Source: Candidatus Magnetocorallium paracelense (GTDB lineage Bacteria > Nitrospirota > Thermodesulfovibrionia > Thermodesulfovibrionales > Magnetobacteriaceae). From it: a stretch of DNA of 64,000 nucleotides. The stretch is taken from contig JAREWP010000061.1 of the NCBI GenBank assembly GCA_029001845.1, positions 1-64,000 on the forward strand, written 5' to 3'. The first letter of the stretch is position 1; every line of letters starts with the position of its first letter. The notes beneath the pieces are model-generated. The model was not told the origin of the DNA, did not search any database, and saw only the letters and a program-made list of their open reading frames with translations. Of this stretch, positions 47,125 through 56,050 are shown piece by piece. The position numbers and the translations under genes are program-made.

Positions 47125-47976
47125 TTATATCTCTCTGTGAATCACTTCTACTCCGACATCGTGCTTTTCCACAATCGTCTTAATCTTCTCGGTAATAGCC
47201 GGTGAGCGATGCCTGCCGCCTGTGCAGCCGACGCCCAAGGTAAGGTACGTCTTTCCCTCATTTGCATATTCAGGAATAAGGAAATCCATAATATCTTCTA
47301 TCTTTATAAGATATTCCTTTGTTTTTTCTTTCTCCAACACATATTTTGCTACAGGTTCGTCCAAGCCTGTCAGATCACGAAGATCAGGGACAAAATGAGG
47401 ATTGGGAAGGAATCTGACATCTAACAGCATATCCGGATTCTGGGGGACGCCGTATTTAAAACCAAAAGAAATAAGTGTTACTTTCAGCTTATTGACAGTA
47501 ATGGTTCCAAAGGAGGAACAGATTAAATCTCTCAGTTGGTGAGGCGTATAGGAAGATGTATCTATTATTTTGTCAGCTTCCGTTCTCAAAGGCTCGAGAA
47601 GTTTTTTTTCCATCTCTATGGCCTTTAGTATGTTCCCTTTTGTAAGCTGTGACAACGGATGAGGTCTCCTTGTTTCTTTATACCTTCTGATAAGGTCGTC
47701 CGGCTCCGACACAAGATATATCACATGGAGATTGTATTTTTCTCTTGTAGACCTGAAAAGAGCATCAACATTTTCCAGAAGCGATTTCTCTCTTATGTCT
47801 ATTCCGATCCCAATCTTCTCTACTTCGGGATTTTCGGTTGTAATATTTATAAATTCATCGATCAAAGAGGGAGGCAGGTTATCTACGCAAAAGTAGCCGC
47901 TGTCTTCAAGCGCCCTTAAAGTGACAGTTTTTCCCGCCCCGGAAAGTCCCGATACAATGATTACAAAAGGTTTCAT
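47125..47976 (-). CDS. rapZ: RNase adapter protein RapZ
   Basis: A 283-residue protein with N-terminal P-loop GLSGAGKT (residues 10-17), DNLPPSLIDEF (about 33-43), RRPHPLS (about 101) and the C-terminal GCTGGRHRSPAI (about 250) that marks RapZ. In E. coli it binds GlmZ RNA and controls amino-sugar synthesis; in other phyla its target is open. It is the last gene of the lpt-rpoN-hpf series, six bases after hpf. The usual ptsN gene between them is missing. Confidence 0.95.
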   Translation of the reverse strand: MKPFVIIVSGLSGAGKTVTLRALEDSGYFCVDNLPPSLIDEFINITTENPEVEKIGIGIDIREKSLLENVDALFRSTREKYNLHVIYLVSEPDDLIRRYKETRRPHPLSQLTKGNILKAIEMEKKLLEPLRTEADKIIDTSSYTPHQLRDLICSSFGTITVNKLKVTLISFGFKYGVPQNPDMLLDVRFLPNPHFVPDLRDLTGLDEPVAKYVLEKEKTKEYLIKIEDIMDFLIPEYANEGKTYLTLGVGCTGGRHRSPAITEKIKTIVEKHDVGVEVIHREI

Positions 47977-47982
47977 TGTTTT

Positions 47983-48510
47983 TCATTTCATGGGTTCTAT
48001 TAATCCCAAATCGCTGTCATTTATCTTATATATAACATTTATGTCACCACTTGCATCGTTTGTGAAAACAAAAAAACTTTTTTCTAAAAGCTCCATTTGC
48101 ATGGCCGCCTCTTCAGGATTCATCGGCTTCATTGCAAATTTATTTCTTTTTATAATCCTGTTGTTTTCATCTGCGAACACGTCGTCGTCCGACATCAATG
48201 GATTTCTTTTGTTGTTTTCCTTTCTGTGAGATTTAATCTTCTCTTTATATTTTTTTATTCTTCTTTCAAGCTTTTCTATCGATTCGTCTATGGAATTATA
48301 TATTTCATCGGTAATTGATTCGGTTTGTATCAATATACTGCCGGCCTTTATTAATATTTCGGCTTTGTGCCTGTATTTCTCTACACTCAAAGTGACATTC
48401 GCCTCATCTATGTTGGATAGAAACTTTTGAAATTTCTTTATTTTTCCCTCTGTGTAATCCTTTATTGAAGGGGTAATGTCCAGATGTCTGCCGTTAATTA
48501 TAATATTCAT
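47983..48510 (-). CDS. hpf: Ribosome hibernation promoting factor, long form
   Basis: A 175-residue protein. The N-terminal domain (about 1-95) is MNIIINGRHLDITPSIKDYT, then IKKFQKFLSNIDEANVTLSV and ILIQTESITDEIYNSIDESI. The C-terminal domain (about 120-175) has KPMNPEEAAMQMELLEKSFF then VFTNDASGDINVIYK, which makes it the long form that pairs ribosomes into 100S dimers. It lies between rpoN (23 bases upstream) and rapZ. A GGAGGAATT ribosome-binding site precedes the ATG at 48510. Confidence 0.94.
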   Translation of the reverse strand: MNIIINGRHLDITPSIKDYTEGKIKKFQKFLSNIDEANVTLSVEKYRHKAEILIKAGSILIQTESITDEIYNSIDESIEKLERRIKKYKEKIKSHRKENNKRNPLMSDDDVFADENNRIIKRNKFAMKPMNPEEAAMQMELLEKSFFVFTNDASGDINVIYKINDSDLGLIEPMK

Positions 48511-48533
48511 AATTCCTCCTTATATATTTAACC

Positions 48534-49973
48534 CTAAAAATCCAGTTTTTTCCTTTTACTGTGGGAGGGTATTTTCATTTCCTCTCTGTATTTCGCCAGA
48601 GTCCTCCTTGCTATCTTTATGTTCTTACCCTCAAGAATATTGACGATTCTGCTGTCCGGCAGGGGATTTTTACTGTCTTCTTCCTCGATAATTCTTTTAA
48701 TCAGATCCTTAACCGATGCAGAAGAAACATCGCCTTTTTGTCCGGAAACGGAACCGCTGAAGAAAAACTTGAAGGGGAAAATACCGTGATTGCATGAGAG
48801 GTATTTGTTGGATGTAACACGACTGATATTGCTTTCGTGCATGTTTATGTCAGTTGCCACATCCTTAAGATTCAGAGGTTTTAAATACTGCACTCCTCTT
48901 TCAAAAAACTCCTCCTGCGTGCGCAGTATACTCTCTGTCACCTTATAAATGGTTTTGTTTCTTTGATCCAGACTCTTTAACAACCACACCGCTGCTCTGT
49001 ATTTTTCTATCAGGAACTGTTTATCACTCCTTTCATAACTTTTTTTGTCCTTTAAAAACTCCTTATACTTGGAGTTTATCCTGAGCTTGGGCAAACCGTC
49101 GTCATTTAATACGATGCGAAATTCGCCGTCTACCTTCTCTACGTAAACGTCAGTTACGGCATAGGATGTGCGGGAATTCGAAAAACTCCTTCCGGGTTTG
49201 GGTTCAAGTCCTTCGATTACTTTCACGGCGATAAGGACATCCTCCATCGGAGTCGAATACCTGTCTGCAATTGCTCGATATTTCCTTTTCTCCAAATCAT
49301 GAAGGTTATTTTGAACGATCTTTTCCACAAGGGTGTCTTTCAGATTCAATAATCGCAACTGGATTAAAAGGCATTCTTTAATATCTCTTGCACATACGCC
49401 TGGTGGATCGAATGTCTGGACAAAGGATACAGCCTTTTTTATAAGAGAAATGTCTACCTCCATTAGTTCGGCAAGCTCTGCGTCAGTGGCGTGGAGATAA
49501 CCGTTTTCATCCAGATTGCCGATTACCATTTCCGCAATATCCTTAAGCTTTCCTTCCGCCTGTGAAAGACCGAGCTGCCATATAAGATGATCAGTCAGAT
49601 CAGTTTCGGAACTGAGAAAAGTCTCGAAGGTCGGCTTTTCTACAACACCTGGGTTAAAGTACCCCAAATCTCTTCCGTCGCTGCTTCTCTCATCGAAAAA
49701 ATCGTCGATAGTCATAGTGGAAAAATTATCTACAGGTATTTCCGTATCGTCGATGTGGTCTATCCCGTCCTGCATATGCTCTTCCTGCACTTCGCTGTTT
49801 CCCGGAACTTCTTCGATGTTGTCTTCCAGAAAGGGGTTTTCTATAAGTTCGTTGTTTATGGTCTGAGAAAGCTCCAATTGGGGGAGTTGCAGTAGTTTTA
49901 TTGCCTGTTGAAGTTGAGGAGTTAAAACGAGTTTTTGAGAAAGTTTGAGTTCAAGTCTGCTTTCAAGAGCCAT
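48534..49973 (-). CDS. rpoN: RNA polymerase sigma-54 factor
   Basis: A 479-residue sigma-54. The Gln/Leu-rich region I (LSQKLVLTPQLQQAIKLLQL, about 13-32) binds activators. An acidic region II follows (about 55-100). The core-binding domain has FDPPGVCARDIKECLLIQL, and the C-terminal RpoN box is ARRTLAKYREEM (about 455-466). Its targets include genes driven by the two sigma-54 activators in this window. It overlaps lptB by one base (49973), so it is translationally coupled to the LPS-transport genes. Confidence 0.96.
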   Translation of the reverse strand: MALESRLELKLSQKLVLTPQLQQAIKLLQLPQLELSQTINNELIENPFLEDNIEEVPGNSEVQEEHMQDGIDHIDDTEIPVDNFSTMTIDDFFDERSSDGRDLGYFNPGVVEKPTFETFLSSETDLTDHLIWQLGLSQAEGKLKDIAEMVIGNLDENGYLHATDAELAELMEVDISLIKKAVSFVQTFDPPGVCARDIKECLLIQLRLLNLKDTLVEKIVQNNLHDLEKRKYRAIADRYSTPMEDVLIAVKVIEGLEPKPGRSFSNSRTSYAVTDVYVEKVDGEFRIVLNDDGLPKLRINSKYKEFLKDKKSYERSDKQFLIEKYRAAVWLLKSLDQRNKTIYKVTESILRTQEEFFERGVQYLKPLNLKDVATDINMHESNISRVTSNKYLSCNHGIFPFKFFFSGSVSGQKGDVSSASVKDLIKRIIEEEDSKNPLPDSRIVNILEGKNIKIARRTLAKYREEMKIPSHSKRKKLDF

Positions 49974-50698
49974 TATAAAGTAAACTCCTCTCCAAGGTAT
50001 GCCTTTTTTACTGTGTAATTAGAGGTAATTTTATCGGGACTGCCCTCGTCCAGTATCTCTCCGTGGTTGATAATATAAGCCCTGTCCGTTATAGACAGTG
50101 TATCACGAACATTGTGATCTGTAATTAACACTCCTATCCCCTTCTCCTTAAGGTATGTAAGCATCTTCTTGAGCTCTATAATCGCAATCGGGTCGATTCC
50201 GGCAAAGGGTTCGTCAAATAATATAAATATCGGATCCGTGGCGATTGCTCTTGCAATTTCAGTTCTTCTTCTCTCTCCGCCGGACAGTGAAGAACCGATG
50301 GTATCGGCGAAATTTACAAGGTTGAACTCAAATAGAATTTTTTCTGTTTTTTCATTTATAACCGACTTGTCATTCGTCTTTATTTCAAGAACTGCGCGAA
50401 TATTATCTCTCACTGAAAGATTTTTAAAAATCGATACTTCCTGGGGAAGGTATCCGATCCCTTTTCTGGCCCTCATATACATAGGAAGATAATTGATAAT
50501 CTCACTGTCAAGATGTATTGTGCCTCCATCTGGGACGGCAAGACCGACAATCATATAAAAAGATGTTGTTTTGCCTGCACCGTTTGGCCCCAACAGTCCA
50601 ACTATCTCGCCTGTATTGATTGTTAAATCAAGATGTCTGACAACTTCTTTATTGGAATATGATTTTGTAAGACCTCTGGCCTCTATAGAGTGCATCAC
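49973..50698 (-). CDS. lptB: LPS export ABC transporter ATP-binding protein LptB
   Basis: A 241-residue ATPase. Walker A GPNGAGKTT (about 37-45), signature LSGGERRRTEIARA (about 138-151) and Walker B ILFDEPFAGIDPIA are all present, together with GIGYLPQEVSIFKNLSV, which is diagnostic of LptB. With LptF and LptG (not in the window) it powers LPS extraction from the inner membrane. It overlaps lptA by four bases and rpoN by one. Confidence 0.96.
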   Translation of the reverse strand: MMHSIEARGLTKSYSNKEVVRHLDLTINTGEIVGLLGPNGAGKTTSFYMIVGLAVPDGGTIHLDSEIINYLPMYMRARKGIGYLPQEVSIFKNLSVRDNIRAVLEIKTNDKSVINEKTEKILFEFNLVNFADTIGSSLSGGERRRTEIARAIATDPIFILFDEPFAGIDPIAIIELKKMLTYLKEKGIGVLITDHNVRDTLSITDRAYIINHGEILDEGSPDKITSNYTVKKAYLGEEFTL

Positions 50699-51192
50699 TC
50701 TTCTTTTATTATATAAACTCTGCTGTTTTCAACGATGTAGCGTTCATCATTTATAAAATAAGTCATTTTCGTCCCTGTTATCCTGTTTTTGTCTTCTGTT
50801 GCTTCAGGGTTTCCGGAAAAAATTATTCTTTCGTTTTCGGTATAATAGTCGGCTCTGTGGGAATTTATCTTCCTGTCTCCGCTTACAAGTCTCGTATTGC
50901 CTGTTGCAGTGACACTCATAATCGTCCGCCTGTCTTCGCCGTAAACGACTACCATCCTGTCGGCGAGCAGCTCCATCTCGCCTCTGACGGCTTTTACATT
51001 GCCTGTAAAAATCGCTGTACTCTTTTTATTGTCAGCCACAAGGTTTTCCGATGTAATTACAAGGGGGGGGGCGCTGTTTTGAGCTTTTTCAAGCCCTGTG
51101 TCGCAGTTGACATGGAGCGGATTGACCTGTACTATGTGTAAGCACAGCATAATAATCATAAGCGCCGATTTACATGATAACTGCTTTAACAT
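50695..51192 (-). CDS. lptA: LPS transport periplasmic protein LptA
   Basis: A 165-residue protein with an N-terminal signal/anchor (about 7-26) and an OstA-like domain: NLVADNKKSTAIFTGNVKAV, MELLADRMVVVYGE and RKINSHRADYYTENERIIF. Its beta-jellyroll forms the periplasmic bridge that carries LPS to the outer membrane. The start lies inside the end of lptC (23-base overlap) and the stop overlaps lptB. Confidence 0.9.
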   Translation of the reverse strand: MLKQLSCKSALMIIMLCLHIVQVNPLHVNCDTGLEKAQNSAPPLVITSENLVADNKKSTAIFTGNVKAVRGEMELLADRMVVVYGEDRRTIMSVTATGNTRLVSGDRKINSHRADYYTENERIIFSGNPEATEDKNRITGTKMTYFINDERYIVENSRVYIIKEE

Positions 51193-51676
51193 TACCCTCC
51201 AGTGTCAAACGACCTTCCCGGTGTGATTTAAAAGTATCTCCCCTTATAAACATACCCTTTCCCGATATTGTTACAACGGAGTCCGTTTTCATTGTATTTT
51301 CCCTGATATTCCAGTCGAGCCTGTCAGTGTAAAAAGTATATTTATCACCGGTTGCTTTCACATTACCGTGAAGCAATATCTTGCCTGAAACGATGTCGTA
51401 TTCCCCTTTGTCAGAGACAAGGGAGTATCCGTCTTTCGGGAAAGTCGCATCGACAGTGTCGAGTTTCGCCGTTTTTTCATTGCCTGGGAATTCTATCCTT
51501 TTGACATTTGCACTCCATTTTATATCAGCGCCCTCTCTTTGTATGATTTTCGCTTTTTCAATATATGAAAAATCGGAAATTTTAATTTCTCTTTTATTAA
51601 TGTCGTCGACTGAAAGCAGATAGGTTAAAAAAGAGAATAAAATAAAAAACAGAAGAAAGAGAGCAGTCTTTTTCAT
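51170..51676 (-). CDS. lptC: LPS export protein LptC
   Basis: A 168-residue protein with a single N-terminal membrane anchor (about 4-21, ALFLLFFILFSFLTYLL) and a periplasmic LptC/OstA-like beta-structure: FPKDGYSLVSDKGEYDIVSG, ILLHGNVKATGDKYTFYTDR and GRLTLEGNVKAVIM. It docks LptB2FG to LptA. First gene of the lptC-lptA-lptB-rpoN-hpf-rapZ series. No kdsC/kdsD genes lie upstream. Confidence 0.88.
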   Translation of the reverse strand: MKKTALFLLFFILFSFLTYLLSVDDINKREIKISDFSYIEKAKIIQREGADIKWSANVKRIEFPGNEKTAKLDTVDATFPKDGYSLVSDKGEYDIVSGKILLHGNVKATGDKYTFYTDRLDWNIRENTMKTDSVVTISGKGMFIRGDTFKSHREGRLTLEGNVKAVIM

Positions 51677-51796
51677 AACTACAATTCTATCACGAAAAGA
51701 CGTTCTATTTCAAATATCATACCAGAATTTTATTGAAAGTAAAAAAAGTCTTAAAAAGGGGAGTAGAAAAACAGGCATTAATAAGGAACATCGCAA

Positions 51797-51979
51797 TTAT
51801 AAATCAGAGACGATTCGTGATCCCTTTGGACCAATCTGCGAATAGAGGTGATAAGCGCAGTCAGGCCCGACAATTTTAGCAGCCCCATATGCAGATAATC
51901 GTATCTTCTTTTTCAGTACCAGGCTTCTGTAAAGATATCGGACTCTGATCAGTTCGGCCCTTTCTCTTCTACCATTCAT
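51797..51979 (-). CDS. Hypothetical 60-residue basic protein
   Basis: A small frame whose ATG overlaps the stop of the upstream CNB-PilZ gene by four bases (ATGA), a typical coupling arrangement. The product MNGRRERAELIRVRYLYRSL... is basic and has no recognised domain. It could be a genuine small gene or chance. It ends about 120 bases before lptC. Confidence 0.4.
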   Translation of the reverse strand: MNGRRERAELIRVRYLYRSLVLKKKIRLSAYGAAKIVGPDCAYHLYSQIGPKGSRIVSDL

Positions 51980-52698
51980 TCCTCGACCGACTCCTTTTCC
52001 TTAGCCTGATTTGCCAGATATGTTTTGAGAAGCGAATAGTCGTTCTCTTCCATATCGGTAAATTTAATACCCATTCCGGCAGGCTTGCTCTTTTGAGTTC
52101 CCGTTTTCATTTCTTCACTTTTTTTCCTGGACCAGACAACCTCACAATTAACTTTAAGGGGCTTGGAAAGACCGGGAAGATTCAATTTCAGGGAGAATCT
52201 GTGTCCCGGGCTCAGAGGATCGTCAAGCTTAATAAAAAGACCCCATGTGCTTATATTACCGATATAAGCCTTAACGAGCTTATCTTTATATCGGAATGTG
52301 ACAGGAATAATCATGCTCGTTCTCTTGGCCTGCCTTGTAGTAAAACTATTAGCTCTTGTTGTTATCTTTTTAAATCTGTGAGCAAGAGACACAAGTATAA
52401 GCCTGAAGTCCTGAGACAGCTTATTAAATTCCCTGTCAAGAAATTCGCGATCTACGATACCGACTGTTGTAGAGCCCACGGCGCGAGCAGTTGCGATCCT
52501 TCCCATCCGCGCAATAAATCCTATTTCTCCAAATATCTCCCCAGGTTGAAGAATCTCCAATATAAACTCTTTACCATCCAGTTTTTTGGAAACCTCGACA
52601 GCACCCGATTCGACGACATAAACCCAATCGCCGGAACTGCCCTCTTTAAAAATCACCTGCCCGTCTTCATAGGTCTCTTTACTGACTATATGCAACAT
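51976..52698 (-). CDS. Cyclic nucleotide-binding (CNB) plus PilZ domain protein
   Basis: A 240-residue protein. The CNB domain (about 1-115) has QVIFKEGSSGDWVYVVESGA, LQPGEIFGEIGFIA and GRIATARAVGSTTVG, the usual phosphate-binding cassette pattern. No HTH follows. The PilZ domain (about 125-230) has both c-di-GMP motifs: RQAKR (RxxxR) and NISTWG ((D/N)xSxxG). It may integrate a cNMP-like and a c-di-GMP signal. The cassette Arg is in GRIATARAV, so nucleotide binding is possible but unproved. Confidence 0.88.
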   Translation of the reverse strand: MLHIVSKETYEDGQVIFKEGSSGDWVYVVESGAVEVSKKLDGKEFILEILQPGEIFGEIGFIARMGRIATARAVGSTTVGIVDREFLDREFNKLSQDFRLILVSLAHRFKKITTRANSFTTRQAKRTSMIIPVTFRYKDKLVKAYIGNISTWGLFIKLDDPLSPGHRFSLKLNLPGLSKPLKVNCEVVWSRKKSEEMKTGTQKSKPAGMGIKFTDMEENDYSLLKTYLANQAKEKESVEE

Positions 52699-52731
52699 GC
52701 CGGCACCTCAAAAAGTTATTTAAAAAACCGC

Positions 52732-52765
52732 GTAACTACTCAGGTATTTAGTCTAAAGACTGAGA
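52732..52765. repeat. Half copy of the GTAACTACT element
   Basis: GTAACTACTCAGGTATTTAG followed by TCTAAAGACTGAGAC matches one end of the elements at 17768 and 55579. The other end is missing. It lies in the short gap before the CNB-PilZ gene, next to a CTCTCCCCTCAAAGGGAGAG palindrome (about 52781-52801). Confidence 0.55.
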
Positions 52766-52882
52766 CTTTTCTCTTGCTCCCTCTCCCCTCAAAGGGAGAG
52801 GAGACTTAAAGGAAATTTCTTTGAAATTCCTAAACTTGAATGAACTTTGAACTATAACACAATAGCAGTTTCTATTACAAAC

Positions 52883-54235
52883 CTATACTATTCCGTATTC
52901 CTTTATCTTGGTAAGCAGAGTTTTATAACTTACCTTTAGTATCTCAGAGGCCCTTGTCTTATTGCCTCCTGTCTCTTTTAACACTTCTTCTATCTTAGCC
53001 TTTTCCGCTGTCCGCGTAGCAGATTCGGCAATCTCATGCAAAGAGGCGTTTTTATCCAATTCTGTTTTCGCCACAACAGAGTTTTCGCCAAACTCAAAAT
53101 CTTCAGGCAAAAAGTACTCTCTGTCACAGAGAATAACGGCCCTCTCCATTACGTTTTTTAGTTCTCTCACGTTACCTCTCCACTCCCGGGACGCCAGAAG
53201 TGCGGCTACTTCCTCCGAAATGGAAGGAGGAGTCCTTTCAATGGATAGGGAAAAGAGTTTACAGAAATGATCGGCAAGGGGGATTATATCTTCATTTCTT
53301 TCCCTTAAAGGAGGTGCGGCAACGGGGAAAACATTTAAGCGATAAAACAAATCCTCCCTGAAATTTCCTTTGTCCACCTCCTCTTTAAGGTTCTTATTGC
53401 TTGCAGCGATCACACGAAGATCGATTTTAATGGTCTTTGCGCTTCCTACTCTCTCGAACTCGCTTTCCTGTAAAACCCTTAAAAGCTTTGCCTGTAGAGA
53501 TAACTCCATATCTCCTATCTCATCAAGGAAAATGGTTCCTCTGTCTGCAAGCTCAAACCTTCCGGCTCTAGTCTCGGCGGCACCTGTGAATGCACCTTTT
53601 TCATGACCAAAGATTTCGCTTTCAATAAGGTCTTTCGGTATTGCAGCACAATTGACGGCAATAAAAGCCTCTTTGGCCCTGGGGCTTAATCTGTGTATCG
53701 CCCTGGCGATCAGCTCTTTACCGGTCCCGCTTTCTCCAAGGATGAGCACAGTCGTTTTTAACCTTGCCACTTTAGCGACACTGTTCATAACCCTGATCCA
53801 TGCAGGACTGCCGCCAATAATATCCGTGAGCAGAGAAAGGTCCCCCTCATCAATGTTGCTGTTTTTCGTTACAACCGATTCGGACATCGCCCTGTTTACA
53901 ATGGCCAGTAAATCATCGGGATCAAAGGGTTTGGTAATAAAGTCATAGGCCCCGGCTTTAACCGCCTTTACGGCTGTCTCTATATTTCCAAAAGCTGTCA
54001 TCATTATTACCGGCGTACCGGGAAGATCGTTTTTTGCCGAAGCAAGAACCTCCATGCCTTCTCCATCAGGCAATCTCAGGTCCGTGACAATTACATCGAA
54101 CCCCTCTGCCGACAAAGATGAGATACCGTTACGCACAGTAGAGGCGGTTCTCACCTTAAAACCTTCCACTTCAAAAACCCTTTTCAGCATATCGGCCATG
54201 CTCTTTTTATCTTCTATTATCAAAATTGATTTCAT
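52883..54235 (-). CDS. NtrC-like sigma-54-dependent response regulator
   Basis: A 450-residue activator from the ATG at 54235 (MKSILIIEDKKSM); the frame is open to 54286. REC domain (1-120) with Asp in VTDLRLPDGEG (about 52). AAA+ domain with GESGTGKELIARAIH (Walker A), the sigma-54 contact loop GAFTGA and Walker B LDEIGDM. The C-terminal Fis-type HTH is NKTRASEILKVSYKTLLTKI. It starts five bases after the stop of the sensor kinase, forming an NtrB/NtrC-type two-component pair. Confidence 0.94.
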   Translation of the reverse strand: MKSILIIEDKKSMADMLKRVFEVEGFKVRTASTVRNGISSLSAEGFDVIVTDLRLPDGEGMEVLASAKNDLPGTPVIMMTAFGNIETAVKAVKAGAYDFITKPFDPDDLLAIVNRAMSESVVTKNSNIDEGDLSLLTDIIGGSPAWIRVMNSVAKVARLKTTVLILGESGTGKELIARAIHRLSPRAKEAFIAVNCAAIPKDLIESEIFGHEKGAFTGAAETRAGRFELADRGTIFLDEIGDMELSLQAKLLRVLQESEFERVGSAKTIKIDLRVIAASNKNLKEEVDKGNFREDLFYRLNVFPVAAPPLRERNEDIIPLADHFCKLFSLSIERTPPSISEEVAALLASREWRGNVRELKNVMERAVILCDREYFLPEDFEFGENSVVAKTELDKNASLHEIAESATRTAEKAKIEEVLKETGGNKTRASEILKVSYKTLLTKIKEYGIV

Positions 54236-54239
54236 TGTA

Positions 54240-55085
54240 TCAATAGGGCAAAAAAATTCTGAAAGTGCTTCCCTTTCCTTTGTCACTTATAACCGATACA
54301 CTGCCTCCATGTGCAACCGCTACTTTTTGAACAAAGGGCAGACCAATCCCTGTGCCTTCCGGCTTGGTGGTATAAAAAGGCATGAATATCTTACTTTTAG
54401 CCTCACCCGAAATCCCCGGGCCATTGTCTCTGACATTCACATACACACCGTTTTTAGCGGCCTGACTCCCGCCGCCAAGGGTGATTACAACGGCCTCGCC
54501 TGCATCTAAGGCGTTTAAAACCAAATTTCTGATCGCCTGTTTTAACAAAATTTCATCACCTTTTACAATGCAGGGCTCATTATGATCAAACGTTATTCGA
54601 TCTCTGTTTTCAGCAAGGTTAAGAACGATCTCGTCAATCGACCTTTTAATATCGACATCCCTTTTATCGATAGTCTCGGTTTTGGAAAACTTGAGGAGTT
54701 CCTCCATGATGTGGTTCATAATCTCTATCTCATCGAGAATTCCCTGTGCAACTTCCCTGCGGTTGTCTTCCGCCGGGAATCCTTTCAGTAATATTTTAGC
54801 ATAACCTGCAATGACTCCCATTGGATTTCTGAACTCATGGGCTATACCTGCCGACACCTCACCCAGTGCAGCGAGCCTCTCTTTCATCACAAGCTGTTCC
54901 TTTAAAGCCTTTATCTCGTTTCCCAGAGTCTCAAAAGCCCCCATTACGGAATTCATCTCTCTGTTCTCGCTTTTTGGCTCCTTTTTTTTAAGAAGCCTCG
55001 GTAAAAGAAGCACTGTAAAAAATATGACTATCAGAAGTGTAGAAAAAAGAGCAAATTGAATAAGGATGTTATAATCGGAGTTCAT
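54240..55085 (-). CDS. Sensor histidine kinase partner of the NtrC-like regulator
   Basis: A 281-residue kinase with one N-terminal membrane helix (about 8-28) and no large sensor domain. A coiled coil follows, then H-box LGEVSAGIAHEFRNPMGVI (His about 80). The ATPase domain has LLKQAIRNLVLNALDAGE, VRDNGPGISGEAK and GTGIGLPFVQK. Such small kinases often read membrane state or a partner protein. It lies between a 142-residue hypothetical gene and the regulator. Confidence 0.9.
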   Translation of the reverse strand: MNSDYNILIQFALFSTLLIVIFFTVLLLPRLLKKKEPKSENREMNSVMGAFETLGNEIKALKEQLVMKERLAALGEVSAGIAHEFRNPMGVIAGYAKILLKGFPAEDNRREVAQGILDEIEIMNHIMEELLKFSKTETIDKRDVDIKRSIDEIVLNLAENRDRITFDHNEPCIVKGDEILLKQAIRNLVLNALDAGEAVVITLGGGSQAAKNGVYVNVRDNGPGISGEAKSKIFMPFYTTKPEGTGIGLPFVQKVAVAHGGSVSVISDKGKGSTFRIFLPY

Positions 55086-55111
55086 AATGTAAGTCTATTT
55101 AGGAAATGAAG

Positions 55112-55540
55112 TTATTCCTTCCTGCGATTATTATAATCGGTTTCTATGGATTCCTTAAAATTACGGGCGACTTCCAGAATTTTATCGGTTCTTGTCTCAA
55201 TATCCTCTATCGGTATGTCGTCACTGTCTTTTAAACGACAGCTAAGTATTTCCAACCTTTTACTGCACCGTTTACCAAATTCGGTTATGAAATCCAGTTC
55301 TTTCATCAATCTTCTTAAAAGCTCCCACGCCACGGCCCTGTCGCACCGGAAGGCAACTCTGATAGCCAGCAGATGCTCTTTTATAAACTCGATAAAGCAG
55401 TAAAGTTCCAGATCGGTAATTGTCTCGTGATCGATATTGTCCATCACCTCGTCTATGTCTTTACCGATGTCGAGGTCTCTCAGTATTGGAGTTAAAACAG
55501 AACGGATTATATCCTTTGTCAGTTCTTCGGAAGATTTCAA
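55112..55540 (-). CDS. Hypothetical helical protein, 142 residues
   Basis: I do not recognise this family. The product is strongly charged and predicted all-helical (ELTKDIIRSVLTPILRDLDI, VAFRCDRAVAWELLRRLMKE, CSKRLEILSCRLKDS). It has no signal or membrane segment. It is 26 bases upstream of the sensor kinase on the same strand, so it may be a signal input or accessory factor for that two-component pair. Confidence 0.6.
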   Translation of the reverse strand: MKSSEELTKDIIRSVLTPILRDLDIGKDIDEVMDNIDHETITDLELYCFIEFIKEHLLAIRVAFRCDRAVAWELLRRLMKELDFITEFGKRCSKRLEILSCRLKDSDDIPIEDIETRTDKILEVARNFKESIETDYNNRRKE

Positions 55541-55578
55541 TTCTTACCAACTATTTCGACATGTCACAATAAAAAATG

Positions 55579-55715
55579 GTAACTACTCAGTTATTTAGGC
55601 TGAAGCAAAAAACAAATGAATTCAGTGCGTTGACCAATAAAAAAAGCCTAGATTTTATCGATAACCTATATTTAACCGAACAGCCTTCAGTCTATACATC
55701 TAACTAAGTAGTCAC
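55579..55715. mobile_element. MITE-like element, family GTAACTACT, copy 2 (inverted)
   Basis: A 137-bp element in reverse orientation to the copy at 17768-17912. The ends are GTAACTACTCAGTTATTTAG and, in reverse, GTGACTACTTAGTTAGATG. It shares TATCGATAAAA, the TTTTTTATTGG run and CATTTG...TTGCTTCAGCCTA with copy 1. No gene inside. Confidence 0.75.
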
Positions 55716-55918
55716 AAAAAATGGAGAAATATTCCGTTTTTATTCTTAACCGATGCTACTATCGCAACGTTTATTATATACCTTCAACTTTTGTTTTGCA
55801 AATGGAAATATGATGAAAATCACTCAGTAGGAAACACAATTATTATAGTTAGGATTCCATCATTTTCAGGCACAATTTTTATTCTACTGCTAAGGAAATA
55901 AATACATATTGTCATTCA

Positions 55919-56050
55919 ATACCATTAACTTAAGGGGTGAAGCACCTTCCGACGTAAGCGGGTCATGTTTGAGAAGGCGCAGCGAAGCGGAGCCTTCGAG
56001 TTTAGCCGCTGAAGGCGGATGGTGCTTTGCTCCTTAAGTGAATGACATTG
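55919..56050. mobile_element. CTTAAGG element, copy 1 of 3
   Basis: A 131-bp element with inverted ends: ACCATTAACTTAAGGGGTGA and, in reverse, CAATGTCATTCACTTAAGG. The GC-rich centre, with the GAAGGCGCAGCGAAGCGGAG then CCTTC hairpin and a GCCGCTGAAGGCGG motif, is almost identical in copies at 61118 and 61780. The right end supplies the ATG at 56042 used by the downstream glycosyltransferase frame. Confidence 0.85.
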
